A stretch of 49,641 nt of DNA from an uncultured Verrucomicrobiota bacterium. Its GTDB lineage: Bacteria > Verrucomicrobiota > Verrucomicrobiia > Limisphaerales > UBA1100. The notes beneath the pieces are model-generated. The model searched no databases, was not told the DNA's origin, and worked only from the letters and a program-made list of their open reading frames with translations. Of this stretch, positions 16,818 to 26,500 are shown piece by piece (position 1 is the stretch's first letter; the number at the start of each line of letters is the position of its first letter). The stretch lies in the NCBI GenBank assembly GCA_902551155.1, contig CACDBG010000006.1:1-49641 (forward strand), in the 5' to 3' direction. A program made the translations under genes and the position numbers.

Positions 16818-17296
16818 ATGGCTCCGGATAAAAAGGAAAAGCTGATTTGACATTAAAGAGCAGTAATGAGCAAGAATTCATCAGTATTCACTCCCCTAAT
16901 TTGCAGCTACATCAAATGAAATAGGCCCCTTTCTGCGTGCGTAAAAATTTTACATAATATAAAGTATTTCACGCACCATTGAAGAGGCCCGACGTCAGAT
17001 TCGCATTCAAGCCAATTCTGCCTCAGAATAAAAACCACCTGAAAATAATAAAAAAAGGTAAAATGACTCTTTTTTAGGACTATTTGGAGTCTTATTAATC
17101 AGCCTGCAATTAAGCCCATTGGTTAATAATATCCGATCTATATATACAAATTATGGCAGATAATTTGCTATAAGGAACTCAGGCATGTGCGTTTTAACAC
17201 CCTGTAAGACATTCAATAGATCTATATTTTGTGGCACTTTGCGGCGTTATAGCCTAAATTAAGGCCGAGTTAAATTCGTCATCAGCCTACACGAAG
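16818..17296. other. 479-bp divergent intergenic region with no gene seen
   Basis: The GYF gene starts to the left on the minus strand and the pseudopilin to the right on the plus strand, so promoters for both should lie here. The region is AT-rich. It contains an imperfect inverted repeat (16937-16946 with 16967-16976), a 9-bp direct repeat GATCTATAT (17135-17143 and 17219-17227), and scattered weak promoter-like hexamers. I saw no convincing small gene or RNA structure. Confidence 0.6.
16937..16976. promoter_or_regulatory. Candidate operator: imperfect inverted repeat around an AT-rich core
   Basis: The arm GTGCGTAAAA at 16937-16946 is matched by TTTCACGCAC at 16967-16976, whose reverse complement is GTGCGTGAAA, nine of ten positions identical. 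The 20-bp core contains TATATT (minus strand, 16956-16961), a possible -10 hexamer for the GYF gene. The arm centres are 30 bp apart, about three helical turns. A regulator-binding role is inference. Confidence 0.35.
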
Positions 17297-18559
17297 ATGA
17301 AAAAAGAGAAGGCATTCACTCTGATTGAGCTACTGGTGGTAATTGCGATTATTGGCATACTGGCCAGCATCCTCCTACCCACCTTAGCCAAGGCAAAGCA
17401 AAAGGTTAATGCCATGATGGGCGCAGGTAACAAAAAACAATTACAAGCCGGCTGGACGGACTATGCCACCGACCATGATGGTGAATATGTCGGCAATCAA
17501 CCTACCGGCTGGACTTACTATCACAGTTGGGACCAGAGTGGAATTGGAGGAAGAGAATTTAAGGGTACTTGGTGCCCTCACGGGCCAGGATACCTTAGAA
17601 ATTTTGGTCAGGGATATGGGACTCTACCTGACGGTAAAATGACTGACAAAATCAAACCTAGCCCTGGAGATCTATTCAATATTGGTCAACCTACACTATG
17701 GGCCTATGGAGTCGTTGAAAAGGTGGGCCCAGAAATAGAAGATCATCAGGAGATAACCTATCAACAAAAGATTTATGATTCGACTCAAGTCCTAAAGCCG
17801 AATTTAGCGGGGCAAACGGTGGACGGCTGGAATTATGATCAAAAGGGTCGAGCATGGAAAATGGAAACACAAAAATCTCCTTACCCAAAAACCCCACTAT
17901 ATTGGGACACACCAAATAATGTTTCCAGAATCCGAGGCAAGCTGTTCATGCACGCAGAACTTGGTTCCTATATTGATGAACCAAAAGTTTTCCTTAGCCC
18001 GGGAGAAAATGTTACGGCTGGAGGTAGAGCTATATCCAGATCAGTGGCCATGAATTGTAATGTTGGAATGAACGAAGGATACTCAAAATTTTTTCACGGA
18101 ACCACCGTATGGAACCGCCCCAAAGGTGGACAGTGGGATACAAAAGCCAATGATAGAGGCATCTCACTACCTAGGAATAGTAACGGTCGTCCAAGCGGGG
18201 AGCGATGGCAGTTCTTTCAGCAAAACACCAATGAAGGGCTGGTAAATAACCCTTCTGACTTATTCGTTTTTATTGATCAGAATATGGGAGCCAATCCAAG
18301 CCCCGTTTTTAAAACACCTATTGACATGGCAGATTTTGCTTCCAATCAAAACTGGCAAAAAGCCCAAAGCTGGTTTGATATGCCCGCGCGTATTAATGGC
18401 GGACGATATTCTCTCGGCTTTGCTGACGGACATGTTGAGCAAAAGATCAATACAACTGACAAGCTCAATCAACAACCCGATGAACAAGCATGGCTTTACC
18501 TGACAACCGTGGGCAGCACAGTAGGTTCTGCAGGTGGAAATGTTGTCGGCGAATTCTAG
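17297..18559 (+). CDS. Type II secretion/type IV pilin-like pseudopilin, H-X9-DG type
   Basis: 420 residues. The N-terminus is a prepilin signal: charged MKKEKA, then FTLIELLVVIAIIGILA with the conserved Phe and Glu5 of the mature pilin. The continuation LPTLAKAKQKVNAMM is typical of Verrucomicrobiota members. The C-terminal NGGRYSLGFADGHVEQ block carries the family's DGH region. The middle is long and Gly/Trp/Tyr-rich, much longer than a typical pilin of about 150 residues, as is usual for this family in Planctomycetota and Verrucomicrobiota, where the role is unclear. No prepilin peptidase or secretion ATPase is in the window. It is the only gene of its block, between divergent and convergent neighbours. 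Confidence 0.9.
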   Translation: MKKEKAFTLIELLVVIAIIGILASILLPTLAKAKQKVNAMMGAGNKKQLQAGWTDYATDHDGEYVGNQPTGWTYYHSWDQSGIGGREFKGTWCPHGPGYLRNFGQGYGTLPDGKMTDKIKPSPGDLFNIGQPTLWAYGVVEKVGPEIEDHQEITYQQKIYDSTQVLKPNLAGQTVDGWNYDQKGRAWKMETQKSPYPKTPLYWDTPNNVSRIRGKLFMHAELGSYIDEPKVFLSPGENVTAGGRAISRSVAMNCNVGMNEGYSKFFHGTTVWNRPKGGQWDTKANDRGISLPRNSNGRPSGERWQFFQQNTNEGLVNNPSDLFVFIDQNMGANPSPVFKTPIDMADFASNQNWQKAQSWFDMPARINGGRYSLGFADGHVEQKINTTDKLNQQPDEQAWLYLTTVGSTVGSAGGNVVGEF

Positions 18560-18579
18560 GCCTGAAGGTCTCTTTTTTC
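18558..18579 (+). terminator. Possible rho-independent terminator for the pseudopilin
   Basis: A short stem AGGCC/GGTCT with loop TGAA (18558-18571) is followed by a T-rich run (18573-18578). The stem is only five pairs, one of them G-T, so this is weak. It lies in the 19-bp gap between the convergent pseudopilin and purT. Confidence 0.35.
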
Positions 18580-19766
18580 TATAGCTTTACTTCAACTGCA
18601 GCTGCTGCCCTCAGTGCTTTCTCGCGGGCTTCATCAATGGATTGCCCCCGGGCAATGGCTACACCCATACGGCGCTTGCCTTTAACCTCTGGTTTACCAA
18701 AGAACCGCAACTGGGTATCGGGCTGGGCCAGTGCTTCATTGAGGTTACCAAAGCTCACCTGCTCGCTCTCGCCTTCCACAAGAATCACCGCGCTGGCACT
18801 GGGCCCATGCTGAAGGATATTGGGGATGGGCAAACCAAGAATTGCGCGAGCGTGCAGGGCAAACTGCGAGAGATCCTGCGCAATCATGGTGACCATGCCT
18901 GTGTCATGCGGGCGGGGTGAGACTTCAGAAAAATAAACTTCATCGCCCTTAATAAAAAGCTCCACCCCAAAGATACCGCGCCCGCCGAGTGCATCAGTAA
19001 TTTTTTTGGCACAATCACGGGCATTTTCTAGGGCCGTATCACTCATGGACTGGGGCTGCCATGATTCACGGTAATCTCCATCAATCTGGATATGGCCAAT
19101 GGGATCACAGAAACTGATGCCATCCACATGCCGCACCGTGAGTTGGGTAATTTCATAATCAAAATCCACAAACCCCTCGACAATAACCTTGCCCGCACCG
19201 GCCCGGCCGCCAGCCTGCGCATATTCCCACGAGGCATCTATATCGGCCTCACTCTTCACCGTGCTCTGGCCCTTGCCTGAGCTGGACATGATGGGCTTCA
19301 CCACACACGGCATGCCAATCTTTTCAATCGCCGCAAGGTATTCCTCCCTGGTTGCCGCAAACTCATAAGGAGAAGTACGCAAACCCAGTTCCTCAGCTGC
19401 CAGTCTGCGGATGCCCTCACGGTTCATGGTGAGCTGCGTGGCGCGCGCAGTGGGAATAATCTCCACCTTGCCCTCAACCTCGATCGCCGCAAGCACGTCA
19501 GTAGCAATAGCTTCCACCTCGGGCACCACCATATCAGGCTGTTCCTTCTCGATAACACCGCGTAGGGCGTTCCCATCTAGCATGGAGATGACATGGGCCC
19601 GATCAGCCACCTGCATGGCCGGAGCATTGGCGTAGGCATCCACGGCAATTACTTCCACGCCGTAACGTTGCAGCTCAATAACGACTTCCTTGCCCAGTTC
19701 TCCTGAGCCGCACAAAAGCACGCGACGCGCGCCTTCCTTAAAGGGGGTTCCGATGGGGGTGCTCAT
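18579..19766 (-). CDS. purT: Formate-dependent phosphoribosylglycinamide formyltransferase (GAR transformylase 2)
   Basis: 395 residues from the ATG at 19766; an alternative ATG at 19781 adds five residues. The N-terminal [30 protein letters not shown] is the PurT nucleotide-binding start, and the ATP-grasp domain follows ([40 protein letters not shown], and the late [15 protein letters not shown]). Length agrees with the E. coli enzyme of 392 residues. PurT makes formyl-GAR from GAR, formate and ATP in purine synthesis in the cytoplasm. It is the last gene of a block of secreted proteins and seems a housekeeping neighbour rather than a partner of the extracellular genes. Confidence 0.96.
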   Translation of the reverse strand: MSTPIGTPFKEGARRVLLCGSGELGKEVVIELQRYGVEVIAVDAYANAPAMQVADRAHVISMLDGNALRGVIEKEQPDMVVPEVEAIATDVLAAIEVEGKVEIIPTARATQLTMNREGIRRLAAEELGLRTSPYEFAATREEYLAAIEKIGMPCVVKPIMSSSGKGQSTVKSEADIDASWEYAQAGGRAGAGKVIVEGFVDFDYEITQLTVRHVDGISFCDPIGHIQIDGDYRESWQPQSMSDTALENARDCAKKITDALGGRGIFGVELFIKGDEVYFSEVSPRPHDTGMVTMIAQDLSQFALHARAILGLPIPNILQHGPSASAVILVEGESEQVSFGNLNEALAQPDTQLRFFGKPEVKGKRRMGVAIARGQSIDEAREKALRAAAAVEVKL

Positions 19767-19805
19767 TGAATCGAGCCGCATTAAGCGCGAAGCGCGGGGT
19801 TCAAT

Positions 19806-20357
19806 CTATTCTGAGTTTTTCACAAACTTAAAATAGTCAATATCACCAACGCTGCCAGAGGGTCCCTGCTCGTCCATCACTACACGAACAACATGCCGCC
19901 CCTTGGTGAGTTTCACGTTCTTGTGATAAAGCAGCTTGAGGATTTGCCAGCCTCCGGTGTCGGGAATGCGGATCGGACCGGTAATATCCCTACCTTTGAT
20001 CTCCAAGTGAAAAATGCCGCCCTGCTTATTGGACGCCACAGGCATCTCGATGGTGTAGGTGCCCGTTTCCGTCACTTCCACGGTATAATTGAGCCATTCC
20101 CCCTTGCGTGTCCAGCCGATGCCGTGGCCGTTGGAGGCATCGGAACGCTTTTCAATATCCACTTGAGTAGCTTTACGGTAGTCAGCCCCAAGATTTTTTT
20201 TCTCCACATCATGGTAGGCCTTGCCCGGGGCACCTTCATCATAGTGCTCAGCCTCAATTTTGCCAGGGATCTGGTGGGCCTTCCCCTTGTAGGGTTTGGA
20301 ATCGGCCAGAACAAATCCAACGACCAGAAACGATAGGGCTACTAGTTTGAATCTCAT
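19806..20357 (-). CDS. Secreted carbohydrate-binding (CBM6-like) protein
   Basis: 183 residues with a Sec signal peptide (MRFKLVALSFLVVGFVLA). Residues about 30-180 match the CBM6 pattern: PGKIEAEHYDEGAPGKAYHD, an aromatic WTRKGEWLNYTVEV core, a TYTIEMPVA strand, and the closing GRHVVRVVMDEQGPSGSVGDIDYFKF. Such modules bind beta-glycans. No catalytic domain is attached, unlike most CBM6 modules, so it is a free-standing glycan-binding protein. It sits 7 bp downstream of the S41 protease gene. The family call is moderately firm; the ligand is unknown. Confidence 0.85.
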   Translation of the reverse strand: MRFKLVALSFLVVGFVLADSKPYKGKAHQIPGKIEAEHYDEGAPGKAYHDVEKKNLGADYRKATQVDIEKRSDASNGHGIGWTRKGEWLNYTVEVTETGTYTIEMPVASNKQGGIFHLEIKGRDITGPIRIPDTGGWQILKLLYHKNVKLTKGRHVVRVVMDEQGPSGSVGDIDYFKFVKNSE

Positions 20358-20364
20358 ATTTAAT

Positions 20365-21867
20365 TTATGGTTTGGATTTACGGATTAGCTCCAAGGCAAA
20401 CTGCATCACGGTGTCATTACCGGAAATAAAATCCTTCTGGGTTTGCACAACCTGATGCTTCGGGATAATCCCGCTGCCTTTCGGGAAACTGTTTTCGGGA
20501 ATCTCATTACGATAAAGAATCATGGGCACCTCAATCTGACACAGGGTATTGGGCAGGGTGTAGAGAACCATGTTGCCGGCGGTGTAATACTTATGGCCTC
20601 CGCCGGTTTCCTGCCCAATGAAGGTCACGTTGTCATTATTCAGCGCCATCGAACAAACCACTGCACCCCCCGAATGGGTCCATCCGCTGGTTAAGATATA
20701 AATATGCCCCTTAAACCCATATCTTTTGGGCTGACTCAGCTTATTCTTTTCATCAATCAAATGAAAAAGACCATCGGGTGCTTTTTTGAATTCCTTGGCC
20801 AGAGATTTTTCTATCGCCTTTTCCACTCCCTTGAAGAATTCCTTTTTGTCCTGATATTTCTCAAGCGGAATATCAATCAACTTGGCAATAGCCGACTCAT
20901 TTTCGCGAAAAGGTTCCTGTGCCAAATACGAAAAAAGAGTTGCATCATGGCCAATGTACCCGCCCTCATTAAAACGTACATCGACAATCAAATGCTTCGC
21001 TTCTACCTGCTCCCTAATTACTTCAAAGGTTTCCTTTAGGAATTCACGATACCTTTGACGCCCCTTCTTCCGAAGGCCAAAATCAAAGGAGTTAATAGTC
21101 AATAACCCAACATTCTGCTCGATCCATTTGAACTCGAAATTCTTGAATTTACCCTTTGCAGAATGGCGGTTAACCAAACGCTGCTGGAGTTTCGAACCGG
21201 AGAGAGCCGGCAACCTGACAGTCACAGGTTCCTTTTTACCAAAGGGGATGTACTGGATTTGATACTCCTTTGAAGTCCCGAACAGCAAACGGTAATGCAG
21301 CGCAAATTCGTCGGCCAACATCCGGTATTTCATGGTCTGATTATATCCATCAGACCGAAGATAAGGCAGAAGCTTGGCAAGAACCTCTGCGGCGGGCTGC
21401 TTGTTAATGGAAATCAGCTCTGACCCCAAGGGAATATCCTCATTCTCCAAATCCACATATGCCTTGCGGTTCAAAAAGAAAACCGGCAGGGGAAAAAGCC
21501 CTTCCTCTCGGCTGAGTTGATTTAACAACTTTGGTGGAAAATCAAAATAGGTATGACCGCACTTTACCATCTCAACCACGGGCGCCACACGCAGGTAAAA
21601 TTCTTTTCGAGTTAAAGGTTTAACAAATGATTTTGTTGTCGCATCAAAAAGTTTATCAAACTTCTCCTTGGAAGTGTAAAGATAGAGGCTGGGATGCGCT
21701 TTCTCAAGGGCTTCACGTAGGACAGCAAAGTCCTCGATTAATTTAGCCGCTGCAATCTTTTCATCCAGCCGAGGAACCGACTTCTTACGCTTTGCCCCCT
21801 CACTGGAAAAAGGCAGGGCTACTATAAAGATCAACGTGCAGACACTGGCCAGTAAACGTATTTTCAT
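20365..21867 (-). CDS. Secreted S41-family (tail-specific) protease-like protein
   Basis: 500 residues with a Sec signal peptide (1-24). A GGAG four bases upstream of the ATG supports the start. The S41 core is readable: KHLIVDVRFNEGGY (the lDlRxNxGG strand), IYILTSGWTHSGGAV, in which Ser of THSGG aligns with the usual catalytic serine of TxSxGE, and FIGQETGGGHKYYTA. The N-terminal half (about 40-170) has the family's helical region with FAVLREALEKAHPSLYLYT. The Glu after the nucleophile serine seen in many S41 members is absent, so activity is uncertain. It is between a sulfatase and the CBM6 gene, with gaps of 21 and 7 bp. Confidence 0.88.
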   Translation of the reverse strand: MKIRLLASVCTLIFIVALPFSSEGAKRKKSVPRLDEKIAAAKLIEDFAVLREALEKAHPSLYLYTSKEKFDKLFDATTKSFVKPLTRKEFYLRVAPVVEMVKCGHTYFDFPPKLLNQLSREEGLFPLPVFFLNRKAYVDLENEDIPLGSELISINKQPAAEVLAKLLPYLRSDGYNQTMKYRMLADEFALHYRLLFGTSKEYQIQYIPFGKKEPVTVRLPALSGSKLQQRLVNRHSAKGKFKNFEFKWIEQNVGLLTINSFDFGLRKKGRQRYREFLKETFEVIREQVEAKHLIVDVRFNEGGYIGHDATLFSYLAQEPFRENESAIAKLIDIPLEKYQDKKEFFKGVEKAIEKSLAKEFKKAPDGLFHLIDEKNKLSQPKRYGFKGHIYILTSGWTHSGGAVVCSMALNNDNVTFIGQETGGGHKYYTAGNMVLYTLPNTLCQIEVPMILYRNEIPENSFPKGSGIIPKHQVVQTQKDFISGNDTVMQFALELIRKSKP

Positions 21868-21888
21868 CCGGCTCCAAGGTAGGTCGCC

Positions 21889-23454
21889 CTAAGGTCGGCT
21901 ACGGCCTGCATCAATAATGCCCTGCAGTTCCTTTTTCATGCGGCTAAAAACCTCAGGATGCTGATCGGCAACATTTTTCTTTTCCCGAATATCTTTACTC
22001 AGATCAAACAGGGCAAACTGTGGGGCCGCCTGATTGGCAAGTTTATTGGTCACAACAACATTACGCTTGCGCTTGGAGTCGTGACGCTGGAGTTTCCACC
22101 TACCGGCACGGTAACCGTAATTACCCCATTTTCCGTTATCCTGCTGCACCAAATGATCACGGCCCTTCGCACCTTTTTTGCCAAGGAGGGCATCAAGGAG
22201 ATTAAAGCTGTCAGGCACTGATGCCTTGGGCAATTTCACACCAGCTAGTGCAGCAAAACTGGCAGCCAAATCGATGGTGCAAACCATTTCATCAGACACC
22301 GCCGGTTTAATTTTACCGGGCCAATAGGTTATGAAAGGCGTACGAGTGCCGCCCTCGAGCACACTATATTTACCTCCACTGAAGGGGCCGTTGGGTGAGT
22401 GGTCGCCCATCTTTTCCAACGCCTCATCCTTATAACCATCATCCCCCACAGGACCATTATCCGAGCAGAAAACAATCATGGTATTTTTGGAGAGCTTTAA
22501 GCGATCCAACGTCTTGACGAGTTCCCCCACGCACCAGTCCAGTTGCACAATTACATCACCCCGATAACTCAGAGCAGATGTACCGCGAAAACGTTCATGC
22601 GGAATACGTGGCACATGCAGATCGTGCGAGGAGAAGAAGAGGAAAAAGGGGTTATCCTTATTAGCCTCAATCCACTTGTTGGATTGCTTGACCCATTCAT
22701 CGGCCAAATCTTCATCACGGAAACGTGCCTTATGACCGCCAGTATAAAAACCAATGCGACTAATTCCATTATGAATGGTGGAATTATGTCCATGACTCCA
22801 GTCCATCTTTAAAGTGTGCCGGTGCGTTTTGCCAGTGGGATGGTCCGGACTTGGCTTCTTTGTTCCGACCCACAACGGATCCTTGGGGTCCAAATTTTTA
22901 ACGCGGTGATTTTCCACATACACCTGCGGAACACGGTCATTGGTAGTAGGCAAAAGGAAATTATAATCGAACCCAATCTCGCGCGGGCCGGGTTTCAGTT
23001 CTCCATTCCAATCAGGGCCACCGGGACCGCCTAAACCCAAATGCCATTTACCAATAACCGCCGTTTTATAACCCGCCTTCTTGAGCAGACTTGGTAAAGT
23101 TTCCGGCCCCGGTTTAATAACCGCCGGACCATTGGGAGGAGCGATGCCGGTTCCCGCCTGACGAAAAGCGTATTTACCTGTAAGAAAAGAAAAGCGTGTA
23201 GGGGTGCAGGTTGAGGCAGAGCAATAACCACTGGTAAAGCGAATGCCGCCCGCAGCCAACTTATCGATGTGCGGTGTCTTTAGGTTCTTAGGCTTGGCCC
23301 CGTAGCAACCCACATCACCGTAACCAAGGTCATCAGCCATGATGACAATAATATTGGGTTTTTCTGCCGCGTTTGCAGGCACGGTAAAAAACAAACCGCC
23401 CATCAAAATAACAGCGAAACGGGTGAGAAATAAAAATACAGTTTGATGTTTCAT
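21889..23454 (-). CDS. Secreted sulfatase, arylsulfatase A-like
   Basis: 521 residues with a Sec signal peptide (cleavage near ANA, residue 29). Active-site segment STCTPTRFSFLTG with Cys83 (C-x-P-x-R) marks formylglycine formation. The first metal-binding Asp pair is in IIVIMADDLGYGDVGC and the second set in MIVFCSDNGP. Further landmarks are TPHIDKLAAGGIRF and AVIGKWHLGLG. The 521 residues fit the arylsulfatase A group. The substrate is not determinable. It sits 122 bp downstream of the giant protein gene and 21 bp upstream of the S41 gene. Confidence 0.94.
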   Translation of the reverse strand: MKHQTVFLFLTRFAVILMGGLFFTVPANAAEKPNIIVIMADDLGYGDVGCYGAKPKNLKTPHIDKLAAGGIRFTSGYCSASTCTPTRFSFLTGKYAFRQAGTGIAPPNGPAVIKPGPETLPSLLKKAGYKTAVIGKWHLGLGGPGGPDWNGELKPGPREIGFDYNFLLPTTNDRVPQVYVENHRVKNLDPKDPLWVGTKKPSPDHPTGKTHRHTLKMDWSHGHNSTIHNGISRIGFYTGGHKARFRDEDLADEWVKQSNKWIEANKDNPFFLFFSSHDLHVPRIPHERFRGTSALSYRGDVIVQLDWCVGELVKTLDRLKLSKNTMIVFCSDNGPVGDDGYKDEALEKMGDHSPNGPFSGGKYSVLEGGTRTPFITYWPGKIKPAVSDEMVCTIDLAASFAALAGVKLPKASVPDSFNLLDALLGKKGAKGRDHLVQQDNGKWGNYGYRAGRWKLQRHDSKRKRNVVVTNKLANQAAPQFALFDLSKDIREKKNVADQHPEVFSRMKKELQGIIDAGRSRP

Positions 23455-23576
23455 GGAACAGGCAAAGGATGCCGAAGGTTTACGGTCGATTCAAGATATG
23501 AGTTCAGCAAAACCACCAAACTTTTCCGATCCACAACCCAAAGTAATAACAAAACGCCAATAAAAAACGATACTAT

Positions 23577-26500
23577 CTACTGCTTCGGTGGCTTGGCCTC
23601 GCGGATAATGGCACCGTGTTCGTCATTCAATATCAGGATTGCAAAGGATTGCACGGTGTCCAATTCGCCCGTATTCAGGCTTACGTAATCAAAGCGGCCA
23701 CGCAGGTCGGTATAACCGTCCTTATAGAAGCGTACCTGACCATTGGCGAGTTTCCCGTAAACCTTCACGTAAGTCTTGGGTAATGACTTGCCCTTAGCCT
23801 GATCGGTAACACGCACCTGACCATAGTTCTCAACCATCTGCACCGCGAGCGTATTGGCATAGTAGGCCTGACTTTTACGAATGCCTTTAGCCACTATCTC
23901 CACCATTACATTACTGCTATGGAATTTTTCAGGAATGACAAAGGTGTGTGCGGTTTTCTTATCCGGCAGCTCCACAGTCTCAACAGTGTTGGGCACGATG
24001 TAAGTGAAGTGATCGGTATCCTCCTTCATGAAGGGTTTACGACTAAAGAGCAGCTCCACATCCATGGGGTAGTAGTTAACCGTGATATCCTTCAAGTTCT
24101 GGTAGCTAAGCTGTACTTGCCGATCCTCCACCTTGAATTCGAAACTGGCCTGCGTTGAAGCCAGCTGATCCTGCTTCTGGCCCCGGTCCTCCTTGTCTAC
24201 CAAAACGCCCTCCTTACCCTCTATTTCATCAAGCTGGCTACTGGCTGTGGCGAATAGGTTGCGCCATTTGTCCACCGGATGATCAGCATGGGCGGTGGCT
24301 AATTGGCGCGCCTTCTTCAGGTCACCCTGGTAAAAGGCGAGATAGAGCCCAAGATAATCATGTTGCAATTTCTCGGTAAGCTTGTCAGCGGACACGCGCC
24401 TGTGGAAAGCGATGGCATCCTCCACGCGATCCTGCAAGAGCAGGTAATAGGTAAGGCCCAAGAGATCGTTATTGGGAATCTCCTTATGGTATTTGAGCGT
24501 GGCTAACAGACTGTTGTACTGGGCCCAAAAAGCATCATTAAGAATCTTACGCGTCTTACCCAGCTGATGGGCACGTGCATTAACCAAGGGCTTATATTCA
24601 AGATGCTGATACCACTTGCGCCCAACCGGATCGACCGAAAGGATTGGGCTCTCAAAGTAAAAACCCACCCGGCCGGCCATTGGCGAACGCTCAAGATAAT
24701 CACTCATGCGCTCCTCATCCTGATGGTAGAGGGCATAACTCCATAAGGTGTGGTGATAGGTGAAACGTTCATCCAAAAGCTTCATCACCCGATTATAAAA
24801 ATCACGCCCACCGCCGCCCTCGACCTCATGGCGCAGACGAAACGCAATAAGGTTAAGATCGGTCCGGTTGAGGTTATGGTCGCGCAAATACTTGAGTACA
24901 TCCTTCTCCGTACCGTTCTGCGAAATCCATCCCCATGAGCTCTTGTCTTTCTTACTCAATTCATTAACAACCTGAAAACTGAAGTCATCGGCTGCAGCCA
25001 CGTGGCCATTGGGATTAGCCACCTGCACCGGATAAATGGCAAACTTGCCTGCTTCAGGGAAATAGAAGTAATAATCAAAGGTAGTGGTGGAGTAAGGCCC
25101 CAGCTTTGTGGAGCGCCCCTTGGAGTAGTTTCCATTTTGCAAGGGGATGGCACCTTCGGGCACCTGCACCAAAAGTTCAAACTTCTGTGGAGAAGAAGTT
25201 GGATTGGTGATCACTACCTGACACCCGTAGGCAATTTGCTTAAGAAATTCATCCTCCACAAAATTATCCAACCGTTCATTCCCCGCATGGCGATATCGCG
25301 AATCGGCGCGGAAAAAGTTTTGGCTCAGTAAAATCTTCGGTCCCTTCTTCACCGGTGCACTCGGCAAAATTTCCTGATGACAAACCACCATGTGCTCACC
25401 AGCAGTTAGCTGAAAGGAACGATCCATTGTCTCAGCCACGTGCTTGGGTTCCTCAAAAGGTAGATCAATCACTGCCAAAGCGAACATCATCTCTGCAAAA
25501 TTGCTGGTGGCATATATGAAATTACCGCTAAAGAATGGCTGGTTTGCAGGGCTGGCTGCGTAGTCATTCCAAAAGGCGTTCACCCGCATGAGGTCGGCAT
25601 TCTGCTGGGCAATAGTAAGCTTGTAATAATTATTCTCAGCCCACTCCTTGGCGGCAGGCAGCTTGCGGAATAATTGACGAACCTCTTGGCGCTTCTTTGA
25701 AGTATCCGCAAAGAAATTATTTCTGCCCTTAAATTGCTGCTCATATTGGGCTTCTCCTTCCTTTAAGCCTAAAGAATGGTCGAATGCGCGCTTAGCTTCT
25801 AAATCACCTCTTAAATCATTCAGTTCCTCCTTTGCATTTTTAGCGGCCTGTCTGCTACTGGCCTTATTTCCTGAAAATCTGGATACAGTCGAGGAGGTTG
25901 GACGAGGAGGTGCAGGCGGTGCGCCGGGCGCATTGGCATTAAACCCTCCACCCCCGATGCCACCAGTCATGGCTGCTCCGTCATCTTTTTGTGCTTGTTG
26001 AGATGAGCTGTTAATATTGGTTAACCTGCTGAGCTCGGCCTGAAACTGATTCAGTGCATTTGCTTTACCCAGCTTGATGCCCAGCTTGTCGTTATCGGCT
26101 TCGAGTTGTGAATTCATAATAGCCGCATCAAACAAACGGCTGTAACGCTCTGGGTTTGGAATAATTAGGTCATTCTTATCCTTAATATAGCGGCGCATCT
26201 TTTCCAACTCTGCGGGACCACGGCGGGCTAAAAGGATTTTCTCCACGTCATTAAGCTGGGAGAAAGCAAAGGGTTCCAGATACTTTTCAAGGTTTGCGCC
26301 CAGCAACCACTCGTCCATGAAAGTTTTATCCTTCTTATTGGCAAGGTAGGGTTTAACGACCTCGTTAAAGAATCCCAGATCCTTCTGGTGAAGGAAAAAG
26401 TTCAGCTCGTGGCAGGCGTACTTGGAATATTTTTCACGACGGTCCTTTGCCTTGAGTTTTGGCCATTCAAGAATCCAGCTGAATTCAGTCAACGTTTTGT

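Noticed and set aside
17065-17091. GACTC/GAGTC inverted repeat with T-run near the pseudopilin
   Set aside because: The T-run is inside the loop and the stem is five bases with no continuing gene upstream; chance is likely.
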